Shown: piece by piece, positions 1-11,054 of the stretch
Numbering within the stretch: the stretch's first letter is position 1
How the letters are laid out: every line of letters starts with the position of its first letter
NCBI RefSeq assembly: GCF_963675455.1
Contig: NZ_OY776217.1
Location: 1,598,001-1,662,000 of the forward strand
From: Emcibacter sp.
GTDB lineage: Bacteria > Pseudomonadota > Alphaproteobacteria > Sphingomonadales > Emcibacteraceae
Direction of reading: 5' to 3'
Length of the DNA stretch: 64,000 nt
Program-made: the position numbers and the translations under genes
The notes under the pieces: generated by a model
Seen by the model: the letters and a program-made list of their open reading frames with translations, nothing else
Told to the model about the DNA's origin: nothing
Databases searched by the model: none

Positions 1-42
1 CTGTGCCAGTTCTAGCAAATTCCGGATTTTATCATCATACAT
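1..42 (-). CDS. N-terminus of an unidentified gene (cut by window edge)
   Basis: Reading the minus strand from the ATG at 42 gives 14 codons (MYDDKIRNLLELAQ) before the window ends. It is divergent from the Lrp/AsnC gene, and genes divergent from such regulators are often their targets. There is no clear Shine-Dalgarno sequence, the fragment is too short to assign a family, and it may not be a gene at all. Confidence 0.3.
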   Translation of the reverse strand, partial: MYDDKIRNLLELAQ

Positions 43-410
43 AGCGCTTTTCGGCACTGCGTTCCCTTTACTGCATATAACAAAACGGTGCGCAGGCAAC
101 ACCGTTGTTGATTAAAATTTTATCTACCGGATCTATATTTCCCCTGTATGAATACTATAACTTTTTCCGCCGGAAAGTACCAGCCAAAATCTCGGCGCAT
201 GTGTCGTTTAAATATCAAATATATTCGAATGGGAGCGGAAAAGGGCGGGATGCGCGTTCGGCCGAAAAGAGATGGTGGATGTATAAAATTATATTCTTCT
301 AAAAAAAACGGATAGATTCTATCACGGACGCGACATTTTCTTGCTGTAATGGTGCTTATCCTGTATAAAAAAACCATTGCGAGTTTTAGTCAAAAATTTA
401 AGGGAACCTT
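43..410. other. AT-rich intergenic region upstream of the Lrp/AsnC gene
   Basis: About 370 bp without a convincing gene; short ORFs on both strands look random. It contains a perfect 6-bp hairpin (ACGGTG at 85-90 with CACCGT at 100-105) and, near its right end, a good sigma-70 promoter for the regulator. Lrp-family proteins often autoregulate from AT-rich regions like this one, but no specific operator can be named. Confidence 0.5.
341..369 (+). promoter_or_regulatory. sigma-70-type promoter of the Lrp/AsnC gene
   Basis: TTGCTG (341-346), a 17-bp spacer and TATAAA (364-369) give near-consensus -35 and -10 hexamers. A start near 376 would leave a leader of about 35 nt before the ATG at 411. 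Confidence 0.65.
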
Positions 411-881
411 ATGCATCAGGTGAAACTGGACGAAATTGATCGTCGAATTCTCGAAAACCTGCAGCAGGATGGCCGCATGACCAATGTGGAGCTGGCGGAA
501 CGGGTTGGTATAACGGCACCGCCTTGCCTGCGTCGGGTGCGGGCGCTGGAAGACGCCGGATACATCCAGGGCTATCATGCTGACCTGAATGCGGAGTCCC
601 TGGGGTATGGCCTCACGGTTTTTGCCATGGTCGGTCTGCACAGCCAGGCGGAAAATGATCTGAAGGCTTTTGAGGGACTTGTCAATCAGTGGCCCCTGGT
701 TCGGGAAGCCTATATGCTGAACGGGGAGATCGACTTTATTCTCAAGATTGTCTCCCGGGATCTGGCGCAGTTTCAGAATTTTCTGACTTCCAAACTGACG
801 CCGGCGCCAAATGTGGCCAGTGTCAAGACCTCCCTGAGTATCCGCTGCGGCAAACATCTGCATGGCGTGCCTGTAGACTAG
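411..881 (+). CDS. Lrp/AsnC family transcriptional regulator
   Basis: A 156-residue protein of normal length for the family. Residues about 5-62 form the winged helix-turn-helix (LDEIDRRILENLQQDGR, then ELAERVGI), and about 65-145 form the RAM/ligand-binding domain ending in the usual TSLSI segment. Such proteins bind DNA as dimers to octamers and sense amino acids such as leucine, lysine or proline; the ligand cannot be read from the sequence. AAGGGA lies just upstream of the ATG. The divergent gene at the window edge is the natural candidate target. The family call is firm, the target is inference. Confidence 0.93.
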   Translation: MHQVKLDEIDRRILENLQQDGRMTNVELAERVGITAPPCLRRVRALEDAGYIQGYHADLNAESLGYGLTVFAMVGLHSQAENDLKAFEGLVNQWPLVREAYMLNGEIDFILKIVSRDLAQFQNFLTSKLTPAPNVASVKTSLSIRCGKHLHGVPVD

Positions 882-920
882 GGAAATAGTAATGTGACCG
901 GGGACAAGGTTCCGGACAAA

Positions 921-952
921 GAAAAAGCCACCGGAAACGGTGGCTTTTTCTT
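921..952. terminator. bidirectional intrinsic terminator between lrp-like gene and greA
   Basis: AAAAAGCCACCG, a GAAA loop and CGGTGGCTTTTT form a 12-bp stem with A/T tracts on both sides. It sits between two convergent genes (stops at 881 and 977), so it can end transcripts from either side. Confidence 0.9.
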
Positions 953-976
953 AGGGATCGCGTGGCGCTTGGTGTC

Positions 977-1450
977 TCAGATGAACTCGATTTTGACAAT
1001 CTCGTAGTAGGCCTCTCCCTGGGGAGTCTTGACCTCGACTTCATCACCGACCCGGCGACCGATCATGGCATGTCCGAGAGGGGAGCTCAGGGAAATCTTG
1101 CCCTTGCTCACATCGACTTCGTCGACGCCGACAATCTGGTAAGTAAATTTCTTGTCGTCTTCATCTGCTATGGTCACAGTAGAAGCAAATACGACCTTGT
1201 CGCCGTTCAGGTCAGAGGGGTCAATGACTTCAGCCCGGCTGATCTTGTCTTCGATTTCCTGAATGCGGCCTTCAATCATACCCTGCTGCTCTTTGGCGGC
1301 GTGATATTCGGCATTTTCCGAAAGATCTCCATGGGCGCGGGCTTCCTCGATGGCCTTGATCACGGCCGGGCGGGCGTCATGTTTGAGATGTTTCAGCTCT
1401 GCTTCGAGTTTTGTATGACCTGCAGAGGTCATTGGAACTTTTTCTACCAT
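977..1450 (-). CDS. greA: transcription elongation factor GreA
   Basis: GreA binds the RNA polymerase secondary channel and stimulates cleavage of backtracked RNA. The protein has 157 residues from the ATG at 1450, the normal GreA length. An N-terminal coiled coil (MTSAGHTKLEAELKHLK, then RPAVIKAIEEARAHGDLSENAEYHAAKE) carries the conserved acidic tip D-L-S-E-N-A-E-Y; the C-terminal FKBP-like domain includes the SPLGHAMIG segment. An upstream in-frame ATG at 1519 would add 23 unconserved residues and is rejected. It lies 110 bp downstream of carB on the same strand, so it is probably the last gene of a carA-carB-greA transcript. Confidence 0.97.
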   Translation of the reverse strand: MVEKVPMTSAGHTKLEAELKHLKHDARPAVIKAIEEARAHGDLSENAEYHAAKEQQGMIEGRIQEIEDKISRAEVIDPSDLNGDKVVFASTVTIADEDDKKFTYQIVGVDEVDVSKGKISLSSPLGHAMIGRRVGDEVEVKTPQGEAYYEIVKIEFI

Positions 1451-1560
1451 GGCTCTTTTTTCTGTTTCCAAATAAAAATATTCCGCACAGCCCCTTGCCT
1501 CCCCGGGGAAATGCGACATTTTGTTCGGTCTGTTCTAACAGGCCAGACGGCGTTTCCCGC

Positions 1561-4500
1561 CTAACGCGTATAAGACTGAAGGGGTTTAACGGCAAGTTCA
1601 CTGGATTTCAAGACTTTTATTGCTTCCATGGAAGAAAGTGCGCCGCGGGTGGTTGTGTAATAGGGGATGTTATTCACCAGAGCCGTTCGTCTCAGTTCAT
1701 AACTGTCCTGAATGGACTGGGCCCCTTCTGTGGTATTGAAGACCAGATGTACCTCACCATTCTTCATGGCGTCCACAATGTGGGGACGTCCTTCCAGAAC
1801 CTTGTTGACCCGTTTCACATCCACACCGTTTTCTTTCAGATATGAAGCAGTTCCGCCGGTTGCGATCACCTTGTAGCCCATCTCAATGAGCTGCTTGGCC
1901 GCTTCGACCATCTTGGGCTTGTCCTTGTCCTTGACGGAGATAAAGACGGTGCCTTTCAGGGGTAAATGAGTGCCGGCCGCAATCTGGGATTTGAGGAAGG
2001 CGCGGGCGAAATCCGTATCCAGCCCGATCACTTCGCCTGTTGACCGCATTTCCGGGCCAAGCAGGATATCGACACCGGGGAAACGGGTAAATGGCATAAC
2101 GGCTTCCTTGACCGCCACATGATTCGTTTTAAAGCTGGGAATATCGAAATTATCCAGTGATTCTCCGGCCATCAGGCGGGCAGCAATCTTGGCCACCGGC
2201 GCCCCGATGGCTTTGGCCACAAACGGTACGGTCCGGCTGGCGCGCGGGTTGACCTCGATGATGTAGACCACGTCATCCTTGACAGCATACTGTACATTCA
2301 TCAGGCCCTTGACATTCAGCGCCAGGGCAAGCTGTTCAGTCTGACGACAGATGTCTTCCATGACACTGTCTTTCAGGGAATAGGGCGGCAGGGAGCAGGC
2401 GCTGTCGCCGGAATGAACACCGGCTTCCTCGATATGCTGCATGATTGCCGCCACGTGAACTTTTTCCCCGTCACAGAGCGCGTCAACATCGACCTCGGTC
2501 GCCCCTCCGAGGTAACGATCGATCAGCACCGGACTGTCACCGGAAACATCTACGGCTTCGTTGATGTAGCGGCGCAGGCTGGTGGTGTCATAGACAATTT
2601 CCATGGCCCGGCCGCCCAGTACGTAACTGGGACGGATGAGGACCGGATAACCGATACGCTCGGCCACTTCCACGGCCTTCTCTTCGGTGGTGGCCAGACC
2701 GTTTTCCGGCTGGCGCAGGTCGAGGCGGTCGATCAGGTCCTGGAACCGTTCCCGGTCTTCGGCCAGGTCGATGGCGTCAGGGGAGGTGCCGAGGATCGGA
2801 ATGCCGACCGCTTCCAGGGCATGGGACAGTTTCAGCGGGGTCTGTCCGCCGAACTGGACGATCACGCCAAGAACGGTACCGTTTTGCTGTTCCTTGCGGA
2901 TCAGTTCGATGACATCCTCGGCAGTCAGCGGTTCGAAATAGAGCCGGTCTGACGTATCGTAGTCGGTTGAGACGGTTTCCGGGTTGCAGTTGACCATGAT
3001 GGTCTCATAACCCTGATCGCTGAGGGCAAAGGCTGCATGGCAGCAACAATAGTCGAACTCGATTCCCTGGCCGATCCGGTTGGGACCGCCACCCAGAATA
3101 ATGATTTTGTTTTTGTCGCTTGGACGGGTTTCGCATTCCGCTTCGCCGCTGGCGTCCCGCTCGTATGTGGAATACATATAGGGGGTCAGCGCCTCGAATT
3201 CCGCGGCACAAGTATCGACCCGCTTGAATACCGGATGCAGATCCAGTGCCAGCCGGCGGGCGGTGACCCGGGCTTCTTTCTGATTGGTCAGCTGTCCAAG
3301 CCGGGAATCTGAAAAACCGAGGGCCTTGAGCTGTCCGAACTCGAATTTATTGTCCGGCAGGCCATGTTCACGCACCTGCTGTTCGGTGTCGACAATTTTT
3401 TTGATCTGATCAATGAACCAGGGATCGTATTTGGCGATGGCGTGGATCTCGGCCGGTTCCATGCCTTCACGCAGGGCCTGGGCCATAACCTGCAAGCGAT
3501 CGACTGTCGGGTTAGCCAGAGCCGCCCGGATGGCGTTCATGTCACCGGTTTTTGGATCATAGCCGGGGATTTTTACTTCATTGAGGCCGGTCAGACCGGT
3601 CTCCAGCGAACGCAGGGCCTTTTGCAGGCTTTCCGGGAAAGACCGGCCGATGGCCATGGCTTCGCCGACCGATTTCATGGCGGTGGTCAGTGTCGGTTTT
3701 GTGCCGGGGAATTTCTCGAAGGTAAATCGCGGAATTTTGGTGACCACATAGTCGATGGTTGGTTCGAACGACACCGGGGTCGCCCCGGTGATGTCGTTCT
3801 GCAGTTCGTCAAGGGTATAGCCGACCGCCAGTTTGGCCGCGACCTTGGCGATCGGGAAACCGGTTGCCTTTGACGCCAGGGCCGAGGAACGGCTGACGCG
3901 TGGGTTCATTTCGATGACGATCAGACGGCCATCTTCCGGGTTGACGGCAAACTGCACATTCGACCCGCCGGTTTCCACACCGATTTCACGCAGCACCGCA
4001 ATAGAGGCATTCCGCATGATCTGATATTCTTTATCGGTCAGAGTCAGGGCAGGGGCCACGGTGATACTGTCGCCGGTGTGAATGCCCATGGGGTCAATAT
4101 TCTCGATGGAACAGATGATAATGCAGTTGTCCGCTGTGTCGCGCACCACTTCCATTTCATATTCTTTCCAGCCCAGCAGGCTTTCATCGATCAGCACCTG
4201 GCCCATGGGAGAGGCTTCGATGCCGCTTTTGATGAAATGTTCGTATTCTTCCTTGTTATAGGCAACGCCGCCGCCTGTGCCGCCCAGGGTAAAGGCGGGA
4301 CGGATGATGGCAGGCAGGCCCACTTCATCCATGACTTCCATGGCGCGGCGGATGCCGGCTGCCCGGTCATAGTCAACGATATTGCCTTCCTCGTCCCGGA
4401 TGGCCGGGGAGGTGGCGATGGCGGCCCGCGGGTTTTCTAGGCCGATGGCGTCCATGGCGGCGCGGAATTTTTCCCGGTCCTCGGCCTTTTCGATGGCTTC

Positions 4501-4860
4501 TTCATTGGCGCCGATCAGTTTGACACCATGTTTTTTCAGGACGCCCATCTGGGCCAGTTTCAGGGCTGTGTTCAGGCCGGTCTGGCCGCCCATGGTCGGC
4601 AGGATGGCATCCGGTTTTTCTTTTTCGATGATTTTCTCAACGAATTCCGGGGTGATCGGTTCCACATAGGTGGCGTCGGCGATCTCCGGGTCGGTCATGA
4701 TGGTGGCCGGGTTGCTGTTGACCAGGATGATGCGGTAGCCTTCTTCCCTCAGCGCCTTGCAGGCCTGGGAGCCGGAGTAATCAAATTCGCAGGCCTGGCC
4801 GATAATAATGGGGCCGGCGCCGATGATGAGAATGGATTCTATGTCAGTACGTTTAGGCAT
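1561..4860 (-). CDS. carB: carbamoyl-phosphate synthase large subunit
   Basis: CarB makes carbamoyl phosphate from bicarbonate, ammonia delivered by CarA and two ATP, feeding arginine and pyrimidine synthesis. The 1099-residue protein has the expected duplicated ATP-grasp architecture: a carboxyphosphate half (about 1-400, ending near VIEMNPRVSRSSALASKATG), an oligomerisation region, a carbamate half (about 560-940, with VIEVNPRASRTVPFVAKAIG) and a C-terminal MGS-like allosteric domain (about 945-1085). I chose the ATG at 4860 (MPKRTDIESI) rather than the TTG at 4869; it overlaps the end of carA by 8 bp, which implies translational coupling. Confidence 0.98.
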   Translation of the reverse strand: MPKRTDIESILIIGAGPIIIGQACEFDYSGSQACKALREEGYRIILVNSNPATIMTDPEIADATYVEPITPEFVEKIIEKEKPDAILPTMGGQTGLNTALKLAQMGVLKKHGVKLIGANEEAIEKAEDREKFRAAMDAIGLENPRAAIATSPAIRDEEGNIVDYDRAAGIRRAMEVMDEVGLPAIIRPAFTLGGTGGGVAYNKEEYEHFIKSGIEASPMGQVLIDESLLGWKEYEMEVVRDTADNCIIICSIENIDPMGIHTGDSITVAPALTLTDKEYQIMRNASIAVLREIGVETGGSNVQFAVNPEDGRLIVIEMNPRVSRSSALASKATGFPIAKVAAKLAVGYTLDELQNDITGATPVSFEPTIDYVVTKIPRFTFEKFPGTKPTLTTAMKSVGEAMAIGRSFPESLQKALRSLETGLTGLNEVKIPGYDPKTGDMNAIRAALANPTVDRLQVMAQALREGMEPAEIHAIAKYDPWFIDQIKKIVDTEQQVREHGLPDNKFEFGQLKALGFSDSRLGQLTNQKEARVTARRLALDLHPVFKRVDTCAAEFEALTPYMYSTYERDASGEAECETRPSDKNKIIILGGGPNRIGQGIEFDYCCCHAAFALSDQGYETIMVNCNPETVSTDYDTSDRLYFEPLTAEDVIELIRKEQQNGTVLGVIVQFGGQTPLKLSHALEAVGIPILGTSPDAIDLAEDRERFQDLIDRLDLRQPENGLATTEEKAVEVAERIGYPVLIRPSYVLGGRAMEIVYDTTSLRRYINEAVDVSGDSPVLIDRYLGGATEVDVDALCDGEKVHVAAIMQHIEEAGVHSGDSACSLPPYSLKDSVMEDICRQTEQLALALNVKGLMNVQYAVKDDVVYIIEVNPRASRTVPFVAKAIGAPVAKIAARLMAGESLDNFDIPSFKTNHVAVKEAVMPFTRFPGVDILLGPEMRSTGEVIGLDTDFARAFLKSQIAAGTHLPLKGTVFISVKDKDKPKMVEAAKQLIEMGYKVIATGGTASYLKENGVDVKRVNKVLEGRPHIVDAMKNGEVHLVFNTTEGAQSIQDSYELRRTALVNNIPYYTTTRGALSSMEAIKVLKSSELAVKPLQSYTR

Positions 4861-6040
4861 GTTTCTCAATCATCTCCATGAAGCGGTCAAACAGGTAATG
4901 GCTGTCCTGGGGTCCCGGGCTGGCTTCCGGGTGGTGTTGTACGGAAAAGGCCGGGCGATCCATCAGCTCCAGCCCGCAGAGGGTCTGGTCGAACAGGGAA
5001 ATATGGCTGACTTTTACATTGTTGGGCAGGCTGTCCTTGTCCACCATGAAGCCGTGGTTCATGGAGGTAATCTCAACCTTGTCTGTATTATAGTCCATCA
5101 CCGGGTGGTTGGCGCCGCGATGTCCCTGGTGCATCTTGACGGTTTTGGCGCCGATCGCAAGGGCCAGCATCTGATGTCCGAGGCAGATGCCGAACAGGGG
5201 GATATTGGTTTCCAGGAGTTCCCTGATCACCGGGATGGCATATTCGCCGGTGGCGGCCGGATCGCCGGGGCCGTTGGAAAGGAATATTCCGTCCGGTTTC
5301 AGCGCCAGGATGTCGGCGGCGCTGGTGGTGGCCGGCACGACGGTGATTTTCGCGCCGGTGCTGGCCAGGCAGCGCAGGATGTTGCGTTTGACCCCATAGT
5401 CGATGGCGACCACATGGGCCTTGGGTGATGTCTGTTTGCCATAGCCATCCTCCAGGGTCCAGCGGGTTTCATCCCAGCTATAGGGGGAAAGGCAGGTCAC
5501 GGTCTTGGCCAGGTCCATACCGTTCAGGCCCGGCCAGGCTTTGGCTTTTTCAACAAGCGCCGGAATATTGAATTTTCCGTCCCGGGAAAAGCTTAGCACG
5601 CCGTTGGGGGCGCCGTTCAAACGGATGTAACGGGTCAGTCGTCGGGTATCGACACCGGAAATACCGGTCAGGTTTCTTTCCCGGCACCATACATCAAGAT
5701 GCTGACTGTTGCGGAAATTGGACGGGCAGGTGATATCTTCACGCACGACAAGTCCCAGCGCGGCCCCGCCCGGGTTCTGTTCCGGGGAGGTTTCAATGTC
5801 TTCATCGTTGGTGCCCACATTGCCTATATGGGGGAAAGTGAAGGTGACAATCTGTCCGGCGTAGGAGGGGTCAGTCAGGATTTCCTGATAACCGGTCATG
5901 GCAGTGTTGAAGCAGACCTCGCCGACCACGTCGGCCTCGGCGCCGATACCATACCCCCAGAAGACAGTGCCGTCTGCCAGCACGAGGGCGGCGGTGATGT
6001 TCGGGTGTGGCGGGTTGTGGTCGGTCTGGTCCTGGTTCAT
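4853..6040 (-). CDS. carA: carbamoyl-phosphate synthase small (glutaminase) subunit
   Basis: CarA hydrolyses glutamine and channels ammonia to CarB. From the ATG at 6040 (MNQDQTD) the protein has 395 residues, close to the usual 380-390. An N-terminal small-subunit domain (LVLADGTVFWGYGIG) is followed by a class I glutamine amidotransferase domain with the nucleophile elbow G-I-C-L-G-H-Q and the catalytic H-P-E near the C-terminus (VQHHPEASPGP). A GTG at 6130 would give 425 residues; the extra 30 are rich in charged residues and look non-native, but that start cannot be excluded because the promoter proposed here lies upstream of both. Confidence 0.96.
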   Translation of the reverse strand: MNQDQTDHNPPHPNITAALVLADGTVFWGYGIGAEADVVGEVCFNTAMTGYQEILTDPSYAGQIVTFTFPHIGNVGTNDEDIETSPEQNPGGAALGLVVREDITCPSNFRNSQHLDVWCRERNLTGISGVDTRRLTRYIRLNGAPNGVLSFSRDGKFNIPALVEKAKAWPGLNGMDLAKTVTCLSPYSWDETRWTLEDGYGKQTSPKAHVVAIDYGVKRNILRCLASTGAKITVVPATTSAADILALKPDGIFLSNGPGDPAATGEYAIPVIRELLETNIPLFGICLGHQMLALAIGAKTVKMHQGHRGANHPVMDYNTDKVEITSMNHGFMVDKDSLPNNVKVSHISLFDQTLCGLELMDRPAFSVQHHPEASPGPQDSHYLFDRFMEMIEKHA

Positions 6041-6153
6041 GAACGGCTCGATTTCTCTCTGGACAATGATCTGGCGATTTCTATCTGGCGACTTGCGGGG
6101 CAGCTCGGTTCGGACAGCATATCCTGTCACTGACCCCGGCGCAAATTGACCGG

Positions 6154-6182
6154 AACTTAAGCAATTGACTCATGCAGGTCAA
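6154..6182 (-). promoter_or_regulatory. candidate carA promoter
   Basis: On the minus strand TTGACC (6182-6177), a 17-bp spacer and TAAGTT (6159-6154) resemble a sigma-70 promoter with a strong -35 and a moderate -10. It would give a leader of about 105 nt before the ATG at 6040. No attenuator-like leader peptide was recognised. Confidence 0.45.
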
Positions 6183-6261
6183 GAAAAACATTTTAAAAAA
6201 ATATCCTTTAAAATCAATAAGTTAAATCTTAATTTGAGGTTGCTTTTTGAGCTGAATTACG

Positions 6262-6285
6262 ATAGAGTCTCTTCTTTCCTGAAAG
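6262..6285 (+). promoter_or_regulatory. 24-bp block shared with 28672-28695 (copy 1)
   Basis: ATAGAGT, three variable bases, then TTCTTTCCTGAAAG. The same two blocks with the same spacing occur before the amidohydrolase gene at 28672-28695 (21 identical positions). Here a TTGAGG (-35-like) and TACGAT (-10-like, 6258-6263) overlap its left edge, so the block may be a promoter plus initially transcribed region. CTTTC-CT-GAAAG inside it is a short inverted repeat that a regulator could bind. Confidence 0.5.
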
Positions 6286-6290
6286 AGAAA

Positions 6291-6327
6291 GCCGACTGTA
6301 GGTCAAATGATCAAGTCGGCATTTTTG
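6291..6327 (+). terminator. terminator-like hairpin in the yqeY leader
   Basis: GCCGACT (6291-6297) pairs with AGTCGGC (6314-6320) and is followed by ATTTTTG. No plus-strand gene lies upstream, so if it works it would attenuate or protect the yqeY leader rather than end another transcript. The 16-nt loop makes it weak. Confidence 0.4.
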
Positions 6328-6349
6328 TAAAAAAGGATATAAAATCAAT

Positions 6350-6805
6350 ATGTTGCGTGAAAAACTCAACGACACTATGAAGCAGGCGATGAAGGACAAG
6401 GATAAACGTCGGCTGGCGACAGTGCGACTCATCCTTGCGGCCATCAAGGACCGGGACATCAGTAAACGGACTGAAGCCGGGGATCAGGGTGTCGGCGATG
6501 AGGACATTATTGAGATCCTGTCCAAAATGGTCAAACAGCGCAAGGAAAGCATCAAGGCTTATGAAGAAGGCGGCCGTCTCGAACTGGCGGAACAGGAAAA
6601 AGAGGAAATGCAGATTATTTCCGAATTTTTGCCTCGCCAGATGAGCGATGATGAAATCCAGGCCGCGGTAAAAAAGGCCATTGACCAGACGGAAGCGTCC
6701 GGTCTCAAGGACATTGGAAAAATCATGGCTCTCCTGAAAGAGCAATATGCCGGCCAGATGGATTTCGCCAAGGCCAGTGCATCTGCCAAAAGCATTTTGT
6801 CCTGA
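6350..6805 (+). CDS. GatB/YqeY domain protein
   Basis: A 151-residue protein matching the stand-alone YqeY family: MLREKLNDTMKQAMKDKDK at the start, RLILAAIKDRDI, and the C-terminal helical domain with ISEFLPRQMSDDEI and KDIGKIMALLKEQYAGQMD. The YqeY domain is related to the tail domain of GatB in the tRNA-dependent amidotransferase and binds tRNA there; the function of the free protein is not well established. It is commonly found directly before dnaG-rpoD, as here (81 bp upstream of dnaG), and probably shares their transcript. Confidence 0.95.
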   Translation: MLREKLNDTMKQAMKDKDKRRLATVRLILAAIKDRDISKRTEAGDQGVGDEDIIEILSKMVKQRKESIKAYEEGGRLELAEQEKEEMQIISEFLPRQMSDDEIQAAVKKAIDQTEASGLKDIGKIMALLKEQYAGQMDFAKASASAKSILS

Positions 6806-6886
6806 TCCTTTAACTGTTATTGATATATGCGCCGGGGTCCCTATTCTACTGCAGGGCAGGATAGGCAACAGGGGTGGAAGAAGTGA

Positions 6887-8866
6887 ATGGGCTTTTCGCC
6901 GGACTTTCTTGAAGAAATCAGGTCACGTCTGCCGGCCAGTGAAGTGGTTGGCAAAAAAGTGCGCCTCGTCCGCAAGGGGCGGGAACATTCCGGCCTGTGT
7001 CCCTTTCACAATGAAAAATCTCCTTCCTTTACGGTCAATGACGACAAGGCCTTTTATCACTGTTTCGGCTGTGGGGCGCACGGCGATATTATCCGTTTTG
7101 TGACCGAGACAGAGGGACTGAGCTTTCCCGAGGCGGTGGAACGTCTTGCCGGACAGGCCGGGCTGCCGATGCCGGAATATACGCCGGAAGACCGGGTAAA
7201 GACCGAAAAGCGTAAAAATCTCTATGATGTGATGGAAGCCGCCACCCAGTGGTTTCAGTCCCAGTTGCGCACCCGGGCCGGAAAAGAGGGACTTGATTAT
7301 CTTCTGCGTCGCGGGCTTTCAGAGCCGACCATCCGTAATTTTCGCCTGGGTTTTTCCCAGGACAGCCGCACCGCGCTGAAGGACGCCATGCTGGCCCGGG
7401 ACGGCATCACCGAGGATATGCTGGTCGAGGCCGGACTTCTGATCCGGCCGGAGGTCGATCCCCATGATCCGCCGGGCACGGCAAAGGAGACCTATGATCG
7501 GTTCAGGCACCGGGTGATGTTCCCCATTACTGACCGGCAGGGGCGGGTGGTGGCCTTTGGCGGCAGGGCCCTGTCCAGTGACGCCAAGGCCAAATATCTC
7601 AATAGTCCGGAAACCCCGCTGTTTCACAAGGGACGGCTGCTGTATAATCTGGCCGGCGCCCGCAAGGCGGCTTACGATATCGGCCGGGTACTGGTGGCCG
7701 AAGGTTACATGGATGTGATCGCCCTGGCCCAGGCCGGGTTCGACTATGCCGTGGCGCCGCTGGGTACCGCGGTAACCGAGGAACAGATCGGTGAATTATG
7801 GCGGCTGGCGCCGGAACCTTTGTTGTGTTTTGACGGCGACCGGGCCGGCCTGAAGGCGGCGGAACGGGTGGTCGAACGGGCGCTGCCGCTGCTCAAGCCC
7901 GGCCACTCGCTGAGGTTCGTCTATCTGCCCGAAGGCGAGGATCCCGACAGTTTCGTTCAGGGGCATGGCGCCCGGGCCTTCAGCCAGCTTCTGGAAGAGG
8001 GAAAACCCCTGGCTACCGTTTTGTGGAACATGCTGATCCGGGAAACGCCGGCCGAGACGCCGGAACAGCGCGCCGGTCTGCAGCAGTCGATCCAGCAGAC
8101 CCTTGCCGAGATCAAACATGAAACCATTCGCGGCTATTACCAGAATGATTTCCGCAAGCGCCTGCAGAAATATCTTGGCGAGGAGGTTTTGCCGGAAAAT
8201 CTGTCGCCGGACAGGCCTTCAAATGGAGCCCGTGGCGGGGACTCGGGCGAGAATCGGTTCGTCCGGTTGGATAAAAGCCGGTCATGGAAGTCCCGGGGGG
8301 CGCCGAAAGAGCCGGAGTACGGGGTGCGAACCCTGAAAGATACGGCCCGGGGAAAGGTCGGGGCCAGAGTGCTTCTGGACCTTGAAAGGCTAATGATTCT
8401 AACGATTTTGAACCATCCGTTCCTGCTTGAAGCGCATCATGAGGACCTTGCGGTCTGTGATTTCGAATCACAGGAGCTTGACAAACTCCGCAATGAAATC
8501 ATACGTATATCAATTCGCGACTCGGACCTTGACAGAGAGAGCCTCCATCGCCACCTGATAGATCAGGGATACGGCAAGGCAATAGAAGTCATATTTGATC
8601 AGGAAGTCCTCAAGGCCGATTGGTTCGCGTGGCCCGATGCTGCTTTACAAGATGTGGAGCAGGGGTGGCTGCATGTGGTCAATCGAAAACGTCTGTTTGT
8701 CCTGGAAAAGGAAAAACAGGCTGTAGAGCAGGAACTGGCAGAGAATATGACAGATGAGGTTTTCGCAAGATTTCAGGCATTGAATGCAGAAATTGAGGAC
8801 GCCCGCAGAGTCGAAGCCAGCATGGATGAATATGGAATAGCATCAGGAAAGCGAAGTTCTTCCTGA
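6887..8866 (+). CDS. dnaG: DNA primase
   Basis: DnaG synthesises RNA primers at the replication fork. The 659-residue protein has an N-terminal CHC2 zinc-binding domain (C-P-F-H-N-E-K-S-P-S-F, then HCFGCGAHGD, about residues 40-70), the catalytic core about 120-370 with the TOPRIM segment (VLVAEGYMDVIALAQAGF, then FDGDRAGLKAA), and a C-terminal helicase-binding region (about 490-650). The linker about 440-485 is basic and low in complexity. A purine-rich GGTGGAAGAAG precedes the ATG. The last ~470 bp are visibly less GC-rich than the rest. rpoD follows after 81 bp: the classic dnaG-rpoD macromolecular-synthesis order. Confidence 0.97.
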   Translation: MGFSPDFLEEIRSRLPASEVVGKKVRLVRKGREHSGLCPFHNEKSPSFTVNDDKAFYHCFGCGAHGDIIRFVTETEGLSFPEAVERLAGQAGLPMPEYTPEDRVKTEKRKNLYDVMEAATQWFQSQLRTRAGKEGLDYLLRRGLSEPTIRNFRLGFSQDSRTALKDAMLARDGITEDMLVEAGLLIRPEVDPHDPPGTAKETYDRFRHRVMFPITDRQGRVVAFGGRALSSDAKAKYLNSPETPLFHKGRLLYNLAGARKAAYDIGRVLVAEGYMDVIALAQAGFDYAVAPLGTAVTEEQIGELWRLAPEPLLCFDGDRAGLKAAERVVERALPLLKPGHSLRFVYLPEGEDPDSFVQGHGARAFSQLLEEGKPLATVLWNMLIRETPAETPEQRAGLQQSIQQTLAEIKHETIRGYYQNDFRKRLQKYLGEEVLPENLSPDRPSNGARGGDSGENRFVRLDKSRSWKSRGAPKEPEYGVRTLKDTARGKVGARVLLDLERLMILTILNHPFLLEAHHEDLAVCDFESQELDKLRNEIIRISIRDSDLDRESLHRHLIDQGYGKAIEVIFDQEVLKADWFAWPDAALQDVEQGWLHVVNRKRLFVLEKEKQAVEQELAENMTDEVFARFQALNAEIEDARRVEASMDEYGIASGKRSSS

Positions 8867-8947
8867 GGAAAATGTGTATCTGTGGCTGCCCCGGACGGGC
8901 AGTCCGGTCGTTGCAGTAGTTATTACGTCTGGGATATTGAGGTAAAT

Positions 8948-11020
<2,073 letters not shown>

Positions 11021-11054
11021 GGTCAACTCAAGGTCACTGAAAAGGGGATAAGAC

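Noticed and set aside
6165..6380. 71-codon ORF before yqeY
   Set aside because: Low-complexity Lys/Asn-rich translation, no ribosome-binding site, overlaps the promoter block, hairpin and the yqeY start.
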